Source: Thermofilaceae archaeon (GTDB taxonomy: Archaea > Thermoproteota > Thermoprotei > Thermofilales > Thermofilaceae). Taken from it: DNA of 11,509 bases. Both the position numbers and the translations under genes were made by a program. The first letter of the stretch is position 1. Each line of letters begins with the position of its first letter. This document shows positions 6,494-11,509 of the stretch, piece by piece. Location: the NCBI GenBank assembly GCA_027027675.1, contig JALVKT010000106.1:1-11509 (forward strand). The letters run 5' to 3'. The notes under the pieces are model-generated. The model ran no database searches and was not told the origin of the DNA. It worked only from the letters and a program-made list of their open reading frames with translations.

Positions 6494-6655
6494 ATGGGGG
6501 AGGACAAGGAGAAGAGGGTGGCAATCCTCGCGGCAGTCTTCGCCTACCTCTCGAGGAGGAGGCGCGCCCAGAGGCCGTCTATGAGGCGTGGAGCAACGCT
6601 CAAGGCCTGGCGCCTAGCGAGAAGCCTCGGCGAGGACCCCGTGGCGGGATACTAG
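6494..6655 (+). CDS. 53-residue small protein of the carboxylase operon
   Basis: A short frame runs from ATG 6494 to TAG 6653-6655. Its start lies 11 bases after the carboxyltransferase stop, behind a GGGGAGAGGGG ribosome site, and its stop lies 10 bases before the carrier-protein GTG. The tight gaps indicate co-transcription and translation. The protein begins with an acidic-basic stretch, then a short amphipathic helix ('VAILAAVFAYLS'), an arginine run ('RRRR'), and 'LKAWRLARSLGE'. The order 'AAxxAYL...basic...WxLAR' resembles the small segment found in OadG/MmdD-type and related carboxylase small subunits just before the carrier domain. It lacks the membrane helix of true OadG. A structural role joining carboxyltransferase and carrier is inferred. 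I am fairly sure it is a gene; the family is only suggested. Confidence 0.72.
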   Translation: MGEDKEKRVAILAAVFAYLSRRRRAQRPSMRRGATLKAWRLARSLGEDPVAGY

Positions 6656-6665
6656 GTGGACGCCC

Positions 6666-7034
6666 GTGAAGAAGAAGTTCCGCGTGATCATCGACGGCGA
6701 GGTATACGACGTAGAGGTTGAGATAGAGGAGGGCGCGTCGCCCGTAGAGACTCTCGTCTCGGCGCTGCAGACAGGCACAATCACTAGGGTGACTCCCCAG
6801 CCGCGCGTCAAGGGGGCAGTCACAGCCCCCATCGCGGGCCGCGTTGTCGAGGTACCCGTCAAGGAGGGGGACCTGGTGTCGCCGGACGACGTCATAGCAG
6901 TCCTCGAGTCTATGAAGACCCAGGTTAAGGTAAAGGCGGGCGTCGCGGGAAGGGTCGAGAAGGTCTACGTCTCGCCGGGCTCCGCGGTGAAGCAGGGCGA
7001 GCCGCTGGTGAAGGTGGCCGAGGCCAAGGAGTAA
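6666..7034 (+). CDS. Biotin carboxyl carrier protein (biotin/lipoyl domain)
   Basis: This 122-residue carrier holds covalently bound biotin, which shuttles carboxyl groups to the carboxyltransferase two genes upstream. Residues 1-45 form a small N-terminal strand-rich part ('FRVIIDGEVYDVEVE'), as in archaeal and pyruvate-carboxylase-type carriers. The biotinyl domain spans about 48-120: 'VTAPIAGRVVEVPVKEGDLV', then 'VLESMKTQV' with target Lys84, then 'AGRVEKVYVSPGSAVKQGEPLVKV'. The recognition tetrapeptide is ESMK followed by T, a modest variant of the usual EAMKM. The start is a GTG after AGGTGG (6654-6659), a site that overlaps the stop of the small gene upstream and supports coupled translation. 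No biotin ligase or biotin carboxylase is present in the window. Confidence 0.93.
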   Translation: MKKKFRVIIDGEVYDVEVEIEEGASPVETLVSALQTGTITRVTPQPRVKGAVTAPIAGRVVEVPVKEGDLVSPDDVIAVLESMKTQVKVKAGVAGRVEKVYVSPGSAVKQGEPLVKVAEAKE

Positions 7035-7039
7035 ATACC
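7032..7039 (+). promoter_or_regulatory. TATA-like box for the UPF0173 gene
   Basis: TAAATACC overlaps the stop codon of the carrier gene and is centred 26 bases before the ATG at 7062. This is the main reason for choosing that start; there is no ribosome site before either candidate ATG. Confidence 0.45.
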
Positions 7040-7061
7040 TTAAATGAATAATATACATGCC

Positions 7062-7703
7062 ATGCCGCTCACCATAGACGGCGTAGAGATCGAGAGGCTT
7101 GTACACTCAGCCTTCCGCGTCAGGGGCAACGGCGTAACCGTGTACATAGACCCCTTCCAGATCCCCGGCTCCCCCCGGGACGGGGACGTAGTCATATGCA
7201 CGCACGACCACTTCGACCACTGCTCCCCCCAAGACGTCGTTAAGGTGGCCTCGCCCGACGCCGTGATTGTCGCCAGCAAGAACTGCAGGGACAAGGTTTC
7301 ACCCCTAGGCTTCAAGGCATACTTCCTCTCGCCAGGCGAGAAGGTCTCGGTCAAGGGGGTCGAGGTGGAGGCCGTGCCCGCCTACAACGTGGGCAAGCGC
7401 TTCCACCCAAGGGGGTATGGGGGTATAGGCGTCCTCCTCCGCATAGGGGGCGTCACGATATACCACGCCGGGGACACCGACTACATACCGGAGATGGAGC
7501 AGCTCAGGGGCCGCGTAGACGTGGCCCTCCTCCCGGTAAGCGGGGTCTACGTTATGAGCCCCGAGGAGGCGGCCAGGGCGGCAGAAGTTATACAGCCGCG
7601 CGTGGCGGTGCCGATGCACTACGGCGCGATAGTCGGCGACAGGGGGCACGCGGAGAGGTTCGCGAAGCTCCTCGAGGGCAAGGTGAGGGTCGAGATAATA
7701 TAG
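7062..7703 (+). CDS. UPF0173 metal-dependent hydrolase (metallo-beta-lactamase fold)
   Basis: The protein has 213 residues from ATG 7062 (219 if ATG 7044 is used). It carries the superfamily's metal ligands: 'THDHFDH' (His48, His50, Asp52, His53), 'HAGDTD' (Asp138) and 'PMHYG' (His186). The opening 'VEIERLVHSAFRV' and the 'AYN.......HP' segment before the Asp motif match the UPF0173/UlaG-like group, whose substrates are mostly unknown; phosphodiester or lactone bonds are typical of the fold. Length is normal for UPF0173. A TATA-like box is correctly spaced for a leaderless message from 7062. It follows the carboxylase operon by 27 bases, so some read-through is possible, and it precedes a nucleoside phosphorylase by 27 bases. 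The fold is certain, the substrate unknown. Confidence 0.9.
   Translation: MPLTIDGVEIERLVHSAFRVRGNGVTVYIDPFQIPGSPRDGDVVICTHDHFDHCSPQDVVKVASPDAVIVASKNCRDKVSPLGFKAYFLSPGEKVSVKGVEVEAVPAYNVGKRFHPRGYGGIGVLLRIGGVTIYHAGDTDYIPEMEQLRGRVDVALLPVSGVYVMSPEEAARAAEVIQPRVAVPMHYGAIVGDRGHAERFAKLLEGKVRVEII
7696..7703 (+). promoter_or_regulatory. Possible TATA-like box for the nucleoside phosphorylase
   Basis: TAATATAG, formed by the last codons and stop of the UPF0173 gene, would start transcription near 7725, just before the GTG at 7731. A promoter embedded in an upstream stop codon is plausible in such a compact genome but unproven. Confidence 0.3.
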
Positions 7704-7730
7704 CCTGACACGAGAAAATAGTGGGGGTAA

Positions 7731-8465
7731 GTGTTGGAGCTCAAACACCCCCTCTCCAAGAAGGTATACCACATACTCGCGAAGCCTGGCGACATAGCGC
7801 CCCGCATCGTAGCCATGGGCGACCCCGGCAGGGTCGAGAAGGCCACGTGCCTACTCGAGGAGCCCCGCGTGGTAAACAGGAACCGCGGCTACCTCGTAGT
7901 CACGGGCAAGTACGAAGGCGTCCCGGTGACGCTGGCCACCCACGGTATAGGCGCCCCGAGCGCGGCCATAGTCTTCGAGGAGCTAGCAATGCTCGGCGCA
8001 AAGCTCATAATAAGGGCGGGCACATGCGGCGCCCTCGACCCCAGAGCCGAGGTCGGCACAATAGTGGTCATCGAGGCGGCAGCCTACGAGAAGGGCGGCA
8101 CCATGGGCATGTACTTCGGCGACACATCCTTTCCTGCATCCCCAACCCCCGAGGTGGTCGAAGCCCTCGACGCGGCGCTTAGGGAGATGGGGCTACGCTA
8201 CATGCGCGGCGTAACCCTGAGCCACGACGCGTTTCACATGGTCGAGAAGCACTCCAAGCGCTGGGCCGAGATGGGGGTAACAATACTGGAGATGGAGGCC
8301 GCCATACTCTACGGCCTCGGCAGGCTGCGCGGCTTCAAGACAGGCGGCCTCGCACTCGTCGTCGACAACATGGCCCACAACACGGAGCTTACCGAGGGCA
8401 GGGAGGAGCTGGAGCTGAAAATGGTGGAGGCTGCGCTTAAGGCCGCCGTGAAAACCCAGGTTTAA
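7731..8465 (+). CDS. Purine nucleoside / 5'-methylthioadenosine phosphorylase (PNP/UDP family)
   Basis: This 244-residue enzyme splits a nucleoside with phosphate into base and ribose-1-phosphate. Phosphate-binding residues are seen in 'GDPGR' (30-34) and 'RAGTCG' (95-100). 'LEMEAA' (187-192) carries the glutamate that holds ribose, and 'VVDNMA' (210-215) carries Asp212, the acid expected in enzymes acting on purines. 'HILAKPGDIAPR', 'NRGYLVVTGKY', 'THGIGAPS' and 'EELAMLGA' follow the Sulfolobus solfataricus methylthioadenosine phosphorylase closely as I recall it. Likely substrates are methylthioadenosine, adenosine or inosine; a uridine role is less likely because of Asp212. The start GTG at 7731 follows GGGGGT; the TTG three bases on is an alternative. 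The product would salvage purines and methionine sulfur from polyamine or SAM turnover. It is a cytoplasmic oligomer, typically a hexamer. Confidence 0.88.
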   Translation: MLELKHPLSKKVYHILAKPGDIAPRIVAMGDPGRVEKATCLLEEPRVVNRNRGYLVVTGKYEGVPVTLATHGIGAPSAAIVFEELAMLGAKLIIRAGTCGALDPRAEVGTIVVIEAAAYEKGGTMGMYFGDTSFPASPTPEVVEALDAALREMGLRYMRGVTLSHDAFHMVEKHSKRWAEMGVTILEMEAAILYGLGRLRGFKTGGLALVVDNMAHNTELTEGREELELKMVEAALKAAVKTQV

Positions 8466-8500
8466 ATTCCAAGCCCTTTTTCTATCCAACCAGCAAGGAG
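8461..8500 (+). promoter_or_regulatory. Promoter and ribosome site for the PAPS-reductase-like gene
   Basis: TTTAAATT (8461-8468), overlapping the upstream stop codon, is a TATA-like box predicting start near 8490. AAGGAG (8495-8500) abuts the first ATG (8501), so the second in-frame ATG (8504) is better spaced and may be the one used. Confidence 0.45.
8477..8481 (+). terminator. Possible T-run terminator after the nucleoside phosphorylase
   Basis: Five T after GCCC, 12 bases beyond the stop codon and followed by C-T-A-T. It lies in the short gap before the PAPS-reductase-like gene and fits simple archaeal T-tract termination. No hairpin is evident. Confidence 0.3.
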
Positions 8501-9565
8501 ATGATGGAGCGCTACCCAGTGTACAGGGGAGACAGCCACTGCTGCTACGTGCGCACGCTGCCCGACTTCCTCGAAGTAACCGGCCCCCAGGAGGAGAGGC
8601 ATTACTTCTGGCTGGGCGGTGAAGGCGTAGAGTACAGCGGCCCCCTAACGAGGCTCTACTGGGAGGAGCCCCACACACCTCCCCCGTGGCCACGCGTCAC
8701 GCTCGAGGAGAGGGTGAGGCTTGTCGCGGAGAGGCACGGCGACAGGCTCAGGGGCCGCAGGGTGATGGCCGACTTCAGCGGAGGCAAGGACAGTGCGGCA
8801 AGCCTAGCGATACTCTCGAGGCTTAGCGAGGAGCTAGGCTTCAAGCTGACGGCTGTGTATGTTCACATGCCCTACCTCGAGCCCAGCCGCAACCTGGACG
8901 TTGCTGAGAGGGAGGCCGAGAAGCTGGGCGTAGACCTGCTCGTCGTGGAGGCGGACAGGAAGAGGGTGCTCTACTACCTGTCGAGGGAGGGACTCCCCAG
9001 GAGGGGGAGGAGGTGGTGCACATACCTGAAGACGAGGGCCCTCCGCGGCGCCAAGAAGAAGCTGGCCCCCGACTACGAGGCGAAGGCTGAGAGGATGGTG
9101 GAGGCCGGCAAGAGGATGAAGAGGCTCTCAGAGATGCTCCGCAAAGACACCTTCCTCGAAGGCCCAACCATAAACGTCGTCTACGACCTCGAACTCACAG
9201 ACGTCGCCGCCATAGCTGGGAGAGCCGGGCTCGTGCACCCCGACTACCTCGACGGCGTTCCACGAGTCTCCTGCAAGTACTGCCCCTACAGGAGCCTCTA
9301 CGAGCTTGAGGCCCAGAGAAGCGAGGTCGAGGACGAAGCCCTAGTGGAGGAGGTGGCCTACAGGCAGTGGCGCCTCTACTACAGCGCCCGCGTCTCGTGG
9401 GAGGAGTACTGGAGCCGCCACCTATGGCGCTTCCCGCCAACCCTCGCCGCCATCATCGCCGGAGCCGAGCCCACAGGGAGAGACAGGGTTAGCCTAGAAG
9501 AAGCCCGGGAGCTCTTCTCAAGCATCTGGCGCAACCCCAGGTTTTACGGGGCCAGTAAACCTTGA
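8501..9565 (+). CDS. PAPS reductase / ATP-pyrophosphatase-like protein
   Basis: This 354-residue protein has an N-terminal segment (1-85), then the PP-loop 'DFSGGKDSA' (91-99) that binds ATP or a related adenylate, as in PAPS reductase, FAD synthetase and tRNA thiolation enzymes. A second landmark, 'RRWCTYLKTRALR' (170-182), takes the place of the 'CC..RK.xPL' motif of APS reductases, and 'HPDYLDG...SCKYCPYRS' (246-264) gives a CxxC. Cys173, Cys258 and Cys261 could hold an iron-sulphur cluster with three ligands; a cysteine pair near the N-terminus (14-15) might assist. The helical C-terminus (265-354) is not recognised. It could be an assimilatory reductase or, more likely in an archaeon with no cysD/cysN nearby, a sulphur-transfer or nucleotide-modifying enzyme. 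The ATG at 8501 or 8504 starts it. The fold is sure, the reaction unknown. Confidence 0.82.
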   Translation: MMERYPVYRGDSHCCYVRTLPDFLEVTGPQEERHYFWLGGEGVEYSGPLTRLYWEEPHTPPPWPRVTLEERVRLVAERHGDRLRGRRVMADFSGGKDSAASLAILSRLSEELGFKLTAVYVHMPYLEPSRNLDVAEREAEKLGVDLLVVEADRKRVLYYLSREGLPRRGRRWCTYLKTRALRGAKKKLAPDYEAKAERMVEAGKRMKRLSEMLRKDTFLEGPTINVVYDLELTDVAAIAGRAGLVHPDYLDGVPRVSCKYCPYRSLYELEAQRSEVEDEALVEEVAYRQWRLYYSARVSWEEYWSRHLWRFPPTLAAIIAGAEPTGRDRVSLEEARELFSSIWRNPRFYGASKP

Positions 9566-9569
9566 ACAT

Positions 9570-9602
9570 GATATAACCTGCCCCCTCAAGGCCAGCGGGT
9601 GA
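9570..9602 (+). promoter_or_regulatory. Promoter and ribosome site for the 113-residue gene
   Basis: GATATAAC (9570-9577) is a TATA-like box, and GGGTGA (9597-9602) lies six bases before the ATG at 9609. The predicted transcription start falls within the ribosome site, so one of the two signals is slightly misplaced. Confidence 0.4.
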
Positions 9603-9608
9603 GCCTGG

Positions 9609-9950
9609 ATGGGAAAGGTTCTCTGGTACATGCTCCCAGGGTGGACGCCGGCCCAAGCGGCGTGGAGAGTGTACCAGTACATGGTAGGCGCCGGCGAGCG
9701 AAGAGCAGTTTTCACGCAGCCCTCCACGGTCTCCCTCAAGAGAGGCGGGCTAATCCTCTGGGAGGGAGAGGCAAAGGCCACCGCCTTCGAGAACGGCGGC
9801 TACATAGGGTTCAGGATAGAGACCAGCAAGACAACAAGCTTCCTCAAAGGCGGACTCTACGCCGCGAAAAAGGCTGAAAACGCGGGCGCACTCCTAGAGC
9901 GTTATATCAGGGCGGCCCTCGGAGAGCCTGTGAGCGTCTCCGAGTACTAA
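9609..9950 (+). CDS. Hypothetical 113-residue protein
   Basis: I do not recognise this protein. It opens with a hydrophobic 'VLWYMLPGWTPAQAAWRVYQYMV' helix-like stretch starting at residue 4, with three tryptophans counting the later 'LILWEGEAKATAF' strand. A strand pair follows ('GGYIGFRIETSKT'), then a lysine-rich helix ('KGGLYAAKKAENAGALLERYIRAALG') to an acidic end. No membrane anchor or metal motif is evident. Coding is supported by a GGGTGA site, a TATA-like box and sensible amino-acid composition. Its 3' end overlaps the convergent YjbQ-like gene by 44 bases, so one of the two may end differently in nature. It lies between a PAPS-reductase-like gene and the YjbQ pair, with no obvious functional link. 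Confidence 0.65.
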   Translation: MGKVLWYMLPGWTPAQAAWRVYQYMVGAGERRAVFTQPSTVSLKRGGLILWEGEAKATAFENGGYIGFRIETSKTTSFLKGGLYAAKKAENAGALLERYIRAALGEPVSVSEY

Positions 9951-10323
9951 AGGCGGCCACAAATATCTTCCTCCTCCTAGCGTTCGCGGGCTGGTTCTCC
10001 ACGAAGAAGACACCGTAGCCCTCGGGCAGACACGGCTTTCCCTCGTGAACGGGGACTAGGAGGCTCGTACCTATCAGCGTGGAGCGCAGGTGGGCGTAGG
10101 CGTTACCGGGGTGCTCCCACCCATCCACTGGGACGAGGCTCCACAGCTCCTCCTCAAACTCCTCCACGGCCCCGCGGGGTATGACGGCGAGCGCCCCCGT
10201 AGACCCCTTACTGAAGACCGCGGCCACCCCCTCCCCTACGCGTCTCGCCGCCTCCTCGAGGAGGCCTGTGACGTCGAACAGCTTGTTCGGCCCATGCGTG
10301 ACTATCGTCTCCGAGACTATCAC
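9907..10323 (-). CDS. YjbQ/UPF0047 family protein, copy 1 (His-motif retained)
   Basis: This 138-residue protein matches the YjbQ (UPF0047) family, called 'secondary thiamine-phosphate synthase' after weak activity of the E. coli member; its real role is not settled. Visible landmarks are 'FDVTGLLEEAARRVGEG' (16-32), 'SKGSTGALAVI' (38-48), and the conserved 'HPGNAYAHLRSTLIG' (71-85) with His71 and His78, then 'GTSLLVPVHEGK'. Near the end, the family's '(T/S)WQQI' motif is replaced by 'PEGYGVFF', so that site has changed. The start is a GTG forming a GTGA overlap with the stop of the upstream paralogue, implying coupled translation. The basic tail (127-138) extends beyond the family's normal end and overlaps the convergent 113-residue gene. 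Confidence 0.83.
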   Translation of the reverse strand: MIVSETIVTHGPNKLFDVTGLLEEAARRVGEGVAAVFSKGSTGALAVIPRGAVEEFEEELWSLVPVDGWEHPGNAYAHLRSTLIGTSLLVPVHEGKPCLPEGYGVFFVENQPANARRRKIFVAAFSTRRRSQALRGPP

Positions 10324-10673
10324 TGCTCGAGCACCTCGACAGCTATCCTCCTCTCCCCCGGCTCAGGGTTCAGGTCGAGGAGCACGACCTGCTGGAAGGA
10401 GCCTAGCTCCAGCCCCCCTCCCAGGATGGGCACGGCCACGCTAACCGGGAACACGGCCTCCCTAAGCGTGTCCGGGCCCGGAAGCGACTCCAGGAGCCTC
10501 TCAAGATCCCTCAGAAGGCGCGCCTCGTACTCGATAGTTATAAGCCTGGTGCGGGGGCTGAGCGTAGAAGCCACGAGGAGCCCCTCCTCAACGCCACGCG
10601 CAGCCTCCTCGAGCAGGGGCGTCACGTCGTAGGCTCCACGCCCAGAACTCTCTACCGTCACAACTTTTGCCAT
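10320..10673 (-). CDS. YjbQ/UPF0047 family protein, copy 2 (His segment missing)
   Basis: This 117-residue paralogue lies directly upstream of copy 1 and shares the 'DVTxLLEEAARxVxEG' start (residues 16-31). It retains 'RLITIEYEARLLRDL' (43-57), the family's 'TTIEYEPGL' region, and 'FQQVVLLDLN' (93-102), the place of 'WQQIVLVDFD'. The middle segment carrying the conserved histidines (HxGNxxxH) is gone: 'TLREAVFPVSVAVPILGG' starting at 69 runs straight from the helix to the following strand. It should keep the fold but lack the histidine part of the active site. The ATG at 10673 has GGGTG just upstream and a TATA-like box at 10700-10707. It is first in a two-gene operon. A heteromeric partner or regulator of copy 1 is an inference. 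Confidence 0.72.
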   Translation of the reverse strand: MAKVVTVESSGRGAYDVTPLLEEAARGVEEGLLVASTLSPRTRLITIEYEARLLRDLERLLESLPGPDTLREAVFPVSVAVPILGGGLELGSFQQVVLLDLNPEPGERRIAVEVLEQ

Positions 10674-10680
10674 GGCACCC

Positions 10681-10707
10681 TAAAATACATGCCAGGCCCC
10701 CATAAAC
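10681..10707. promoter_or_regulatory. Overlapping divergent promoters for the YjbQ pair and the nuclease-like gene
   Basis: Plus-strand TAAAATAC (10681-10688) is centred 26 bases before the GTG at 10711, predicting a leaderless transcript. Minus-strand GTTTATGG (10700-10707) predicts start near 10677, four bases before the ATG at 10673. With only 37 bases between the genes, the two promoters must interleave. Confidence 0.5.
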
Positions 10708-10710
10708 CCT

Positions 10711-11352
10711 GTGAGGGGAGTCTGGGCGGAGATGCTGGCGGAAGCCCTCCTCGAGGACAAGGGCTACCGCGTGCTCGGCCGCCGCCACGTCGTCGAAAGG
10801 GACGGCGTAAGGCTAGCCGAGGTCGACATGCTGGCCGAGAAGGACGGGACTCGCTACGCGGTCGAGGTAAAGGCGGGCCGCATCTCAACAACTGATGTGA
10901 GGCAGGCCTACAGCAACGCCAAGCTCCTGGGGGCGGAGCCTCTCATAGTGGCGAAGGGCTTCTCCGACAGGGCAGCGGAGGAATACGCGAGGCAGCTCGG
11001 CGTAAACGTCATCCTCATGCCGGACTACATATTCGTGGAGCCGGAGGAGCTCGGCAAGGCCGTGGCCAGAGCCGTGGAGGAAGCCCTAGAGACGCTTCTC
11101 CCACCAAACCCTGCAGCCCTGGGCGACGAGGACCTGCCGGTTCTAGAGGCCCTAGCGTCATCGCGGGGCTTCGCGGAGGCCGCGGAGAAACTAGGGGTAA
11201 AAACGGGTGAGCTGGAGCGTCTCGTCGCGAGGCTCCGGGAGAAAGGAGTTATAGGTGGAGGCGGGGGCTACTGGAGGCTTAGGCTCCAGGCAAGGCTCCT
11301 ACTGCTTGCTACTTTATCTTCTCGAGGACTATCGCGGGACAGACCTTCTTGA
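10711..11352 (+). CDS. PD-(D/E)XK nuclease-like protein with C-terminal winged-helix region
   Basis: This 213-residue protein has an N-terminal restriction-endonuclease-like core. Glu7 lies on the first helix, Asp39 in 'AEVDMLAEKDG' (36-46), and 'YAVEVKAG' (49-56) gives Glu52 and Lys54, so the E...D...ExK catalytic set is intact. 'DVRQAYSNAKLLGA' (62-75) follows as the usual core helix, with Gln65. The 'PDYIFVEPEEL' segment closes the core. Residues 141-190 ('LPVLEALASSRGFAEAAEKLG' onward, ending 'GGGYWRL') look like a winged helix for DNA binding. This is the archaeal RecB-like/Hjc-like nuclease superfamily; a repair role is likely, but the substrate is unknown. GTG 10711 keeps Glu7; the ATG at 10732 would lose it. 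The last residues overlap the convergent Lrp-like gene. Confidence 0.82.
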   Translation: MRGVWAEMLAEALLEDKGYRVLGRRHVVERDGVRLAEVDMLAEKDGTRYAVEVKAGRISTTDVRQAYSNAKLLGAEPLIVAKGFSDRAAEEYARQLGVNVILMPDYIFVEPEELGKAVARAVEEALETLLPPNPAALGDEDLPVLEALASSRGFAEAAEKLGVKTGELERLVARLREKGVIGGGGGYWRLRLQARLLLLATLSSRGLSRDRPS

Positions 11353-11509
11353 CGCCCTCCAGCTTCCCAATCTCCTCTATTATACGCATCATGTCGCCGT
11401 TCTCCCCAGCCCACACCTCAACCATTATCATGTGGTCCCCGGTGGTGAGGTACACGTTCTTCGAGTACTTCTTCTCGGCAAGCCGCCTGGCGACCTCCAG
11501 TATCTTGTC
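11309..11509 (-). CDS. Lrp/AsnC-type ligand-binding (RAM) domain protein, partial
   Basis: The last 66 residues are visible, ending at TAG 11309-11311; the start lies outside the window. They form the alpha/beta RAM domain: a helix ('ILEVARRLAEKKY'), a strand ('NVYLTTG'), 'HMIMVEVWAGENGDMMRIIEEIGKLEGVKKV' with the family's strand, helix and 'GV' turn, and the last strand 'CPAIVLEKIK'. This domain binds amino acids and drives assembly in Lrp/AsnC regulators. Whether an N-terminal helix-turn-helix exists cannot be told; stand-alone RAM proteins of about 75-80 residues are also common in archaea. Its 3' end overlaps the nuclease-like gene by 44 bases. Confidence 0.86.
   Translation of the reverse strand, partial: DKILEVARRLAEKKYSKNVYLTTGDHMIMVEVWAGENGDMMRIIEEIGKLEGVKKVCPAIVLEKIK

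Noticed and set aside
4935..7034. A sodium-pumping methylmalonyl-CoA decarboxylase
   Set aside because: No multi-helix beta subunit is in the window and the 53-residue protein lacks a membrane helix, so the claim cannot be supported from this sequence.
6600..7106. A 168-codon minus-strand frame across the small gene and the biotin carrier
   Set aside because: The plus strand encodes an evident biotinyl domain, and the minus-strand translation has no domain character.
9599..9877. A 92-codon frame starting at GTG 9599
   Set aside because: It has an Arg-, Gly- and His-rich shadow composition, while the frame from 9609 has balanced composition and a better ribosome site.

Overview
The window looks like a gene-dense piece of a hyperthermophilic crenarchaeal (Thermoproteota) chromosome. 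The evidence is a GC-rich sequence with heavy use of AGG/AGA arginine and ATA isoleucine codons, frequent GTG and TTG starts, A/T-rich TATA-like boxes about 26 bases upstream of many starts, GGTGA/GGAGG-type ribosome sites elsewhere, and very short or overlapping gene junctions. I cannot fix the order or genus from the sequence alone. I saw no tRNA, rRNA, CRISPR array, insertion sequence or phage gene; this is ordinary housekeeping and accessory chromosome with several unusual gene variants.

Layout, left to right. (1) 1-655, minus: an ArsA/Get3-type P-loop ATPase, cut at the window edge. Its promoter region is divergent from a small DUF1508 (YegP-like) gene at 858-1046. (2) 1024-1506, minus: a methylated-DNA-protein cysteine methyltransferase. 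It shares a promoter region with a large plus-strand membrane protein (1570-3861) that joins a secreted N-terminal region to a DUF389 core. (3) 3868-4098, minus: a 76-residue protein of unknown function. (4) 4314-4886: a shortened KipA/PxpC-like protein, followed by a three-gene biotin-dependent carboxylase operon. The operon holds the carboxyltransferase (4935-6482), a 53-residue protein that is easy to miss (6494-6655), and the biotin carboxyl carrier protein (6666-7034). (5) 7062-7703: a UPF0173 metallo-beta-lactamase-fold hydrolase. (6) 7731-8465: a nucleoside phosphorylase resembling Sulfolobus methylthioadenosine phosphorylase. (7) 8501-9565: a PAPS-reductase/ATP-pyrophosphatase-like protein. 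(8) 9609-9950: a 113-residue protein I do not recognise. (9) 9907-10673, minus: two tandem YjbQ/UPF0047 paralogues overlapping by four bases. (10) 10711-11352: a PD-(D/E)XK nuclease-like protein with a probable C-terminal winged helix. (11) 11309-11509, minus: the C-terminal ligand-binding (RAM) domain of an Lrp/AsnC-type protein.

The only clear metabolic unit is the carboxylase operon. Carrier and carboxyltransferase are present, but neither a biotin carboxylase nor a membrane decarboxylase subunit is in the window, so the enzyme must be completed from another locus. The most interesting oddities are the YjbQ pair, whose conserved motifs are split between the two copies; the 53-residue carboxylase-associated protein; the half-length KipA-like protein; and the enlarged DUF389 protein. 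Three convergent gene pairs overlap at their 3' ends, and several promoters sit at a distance that predicts leaderless mRNAs.
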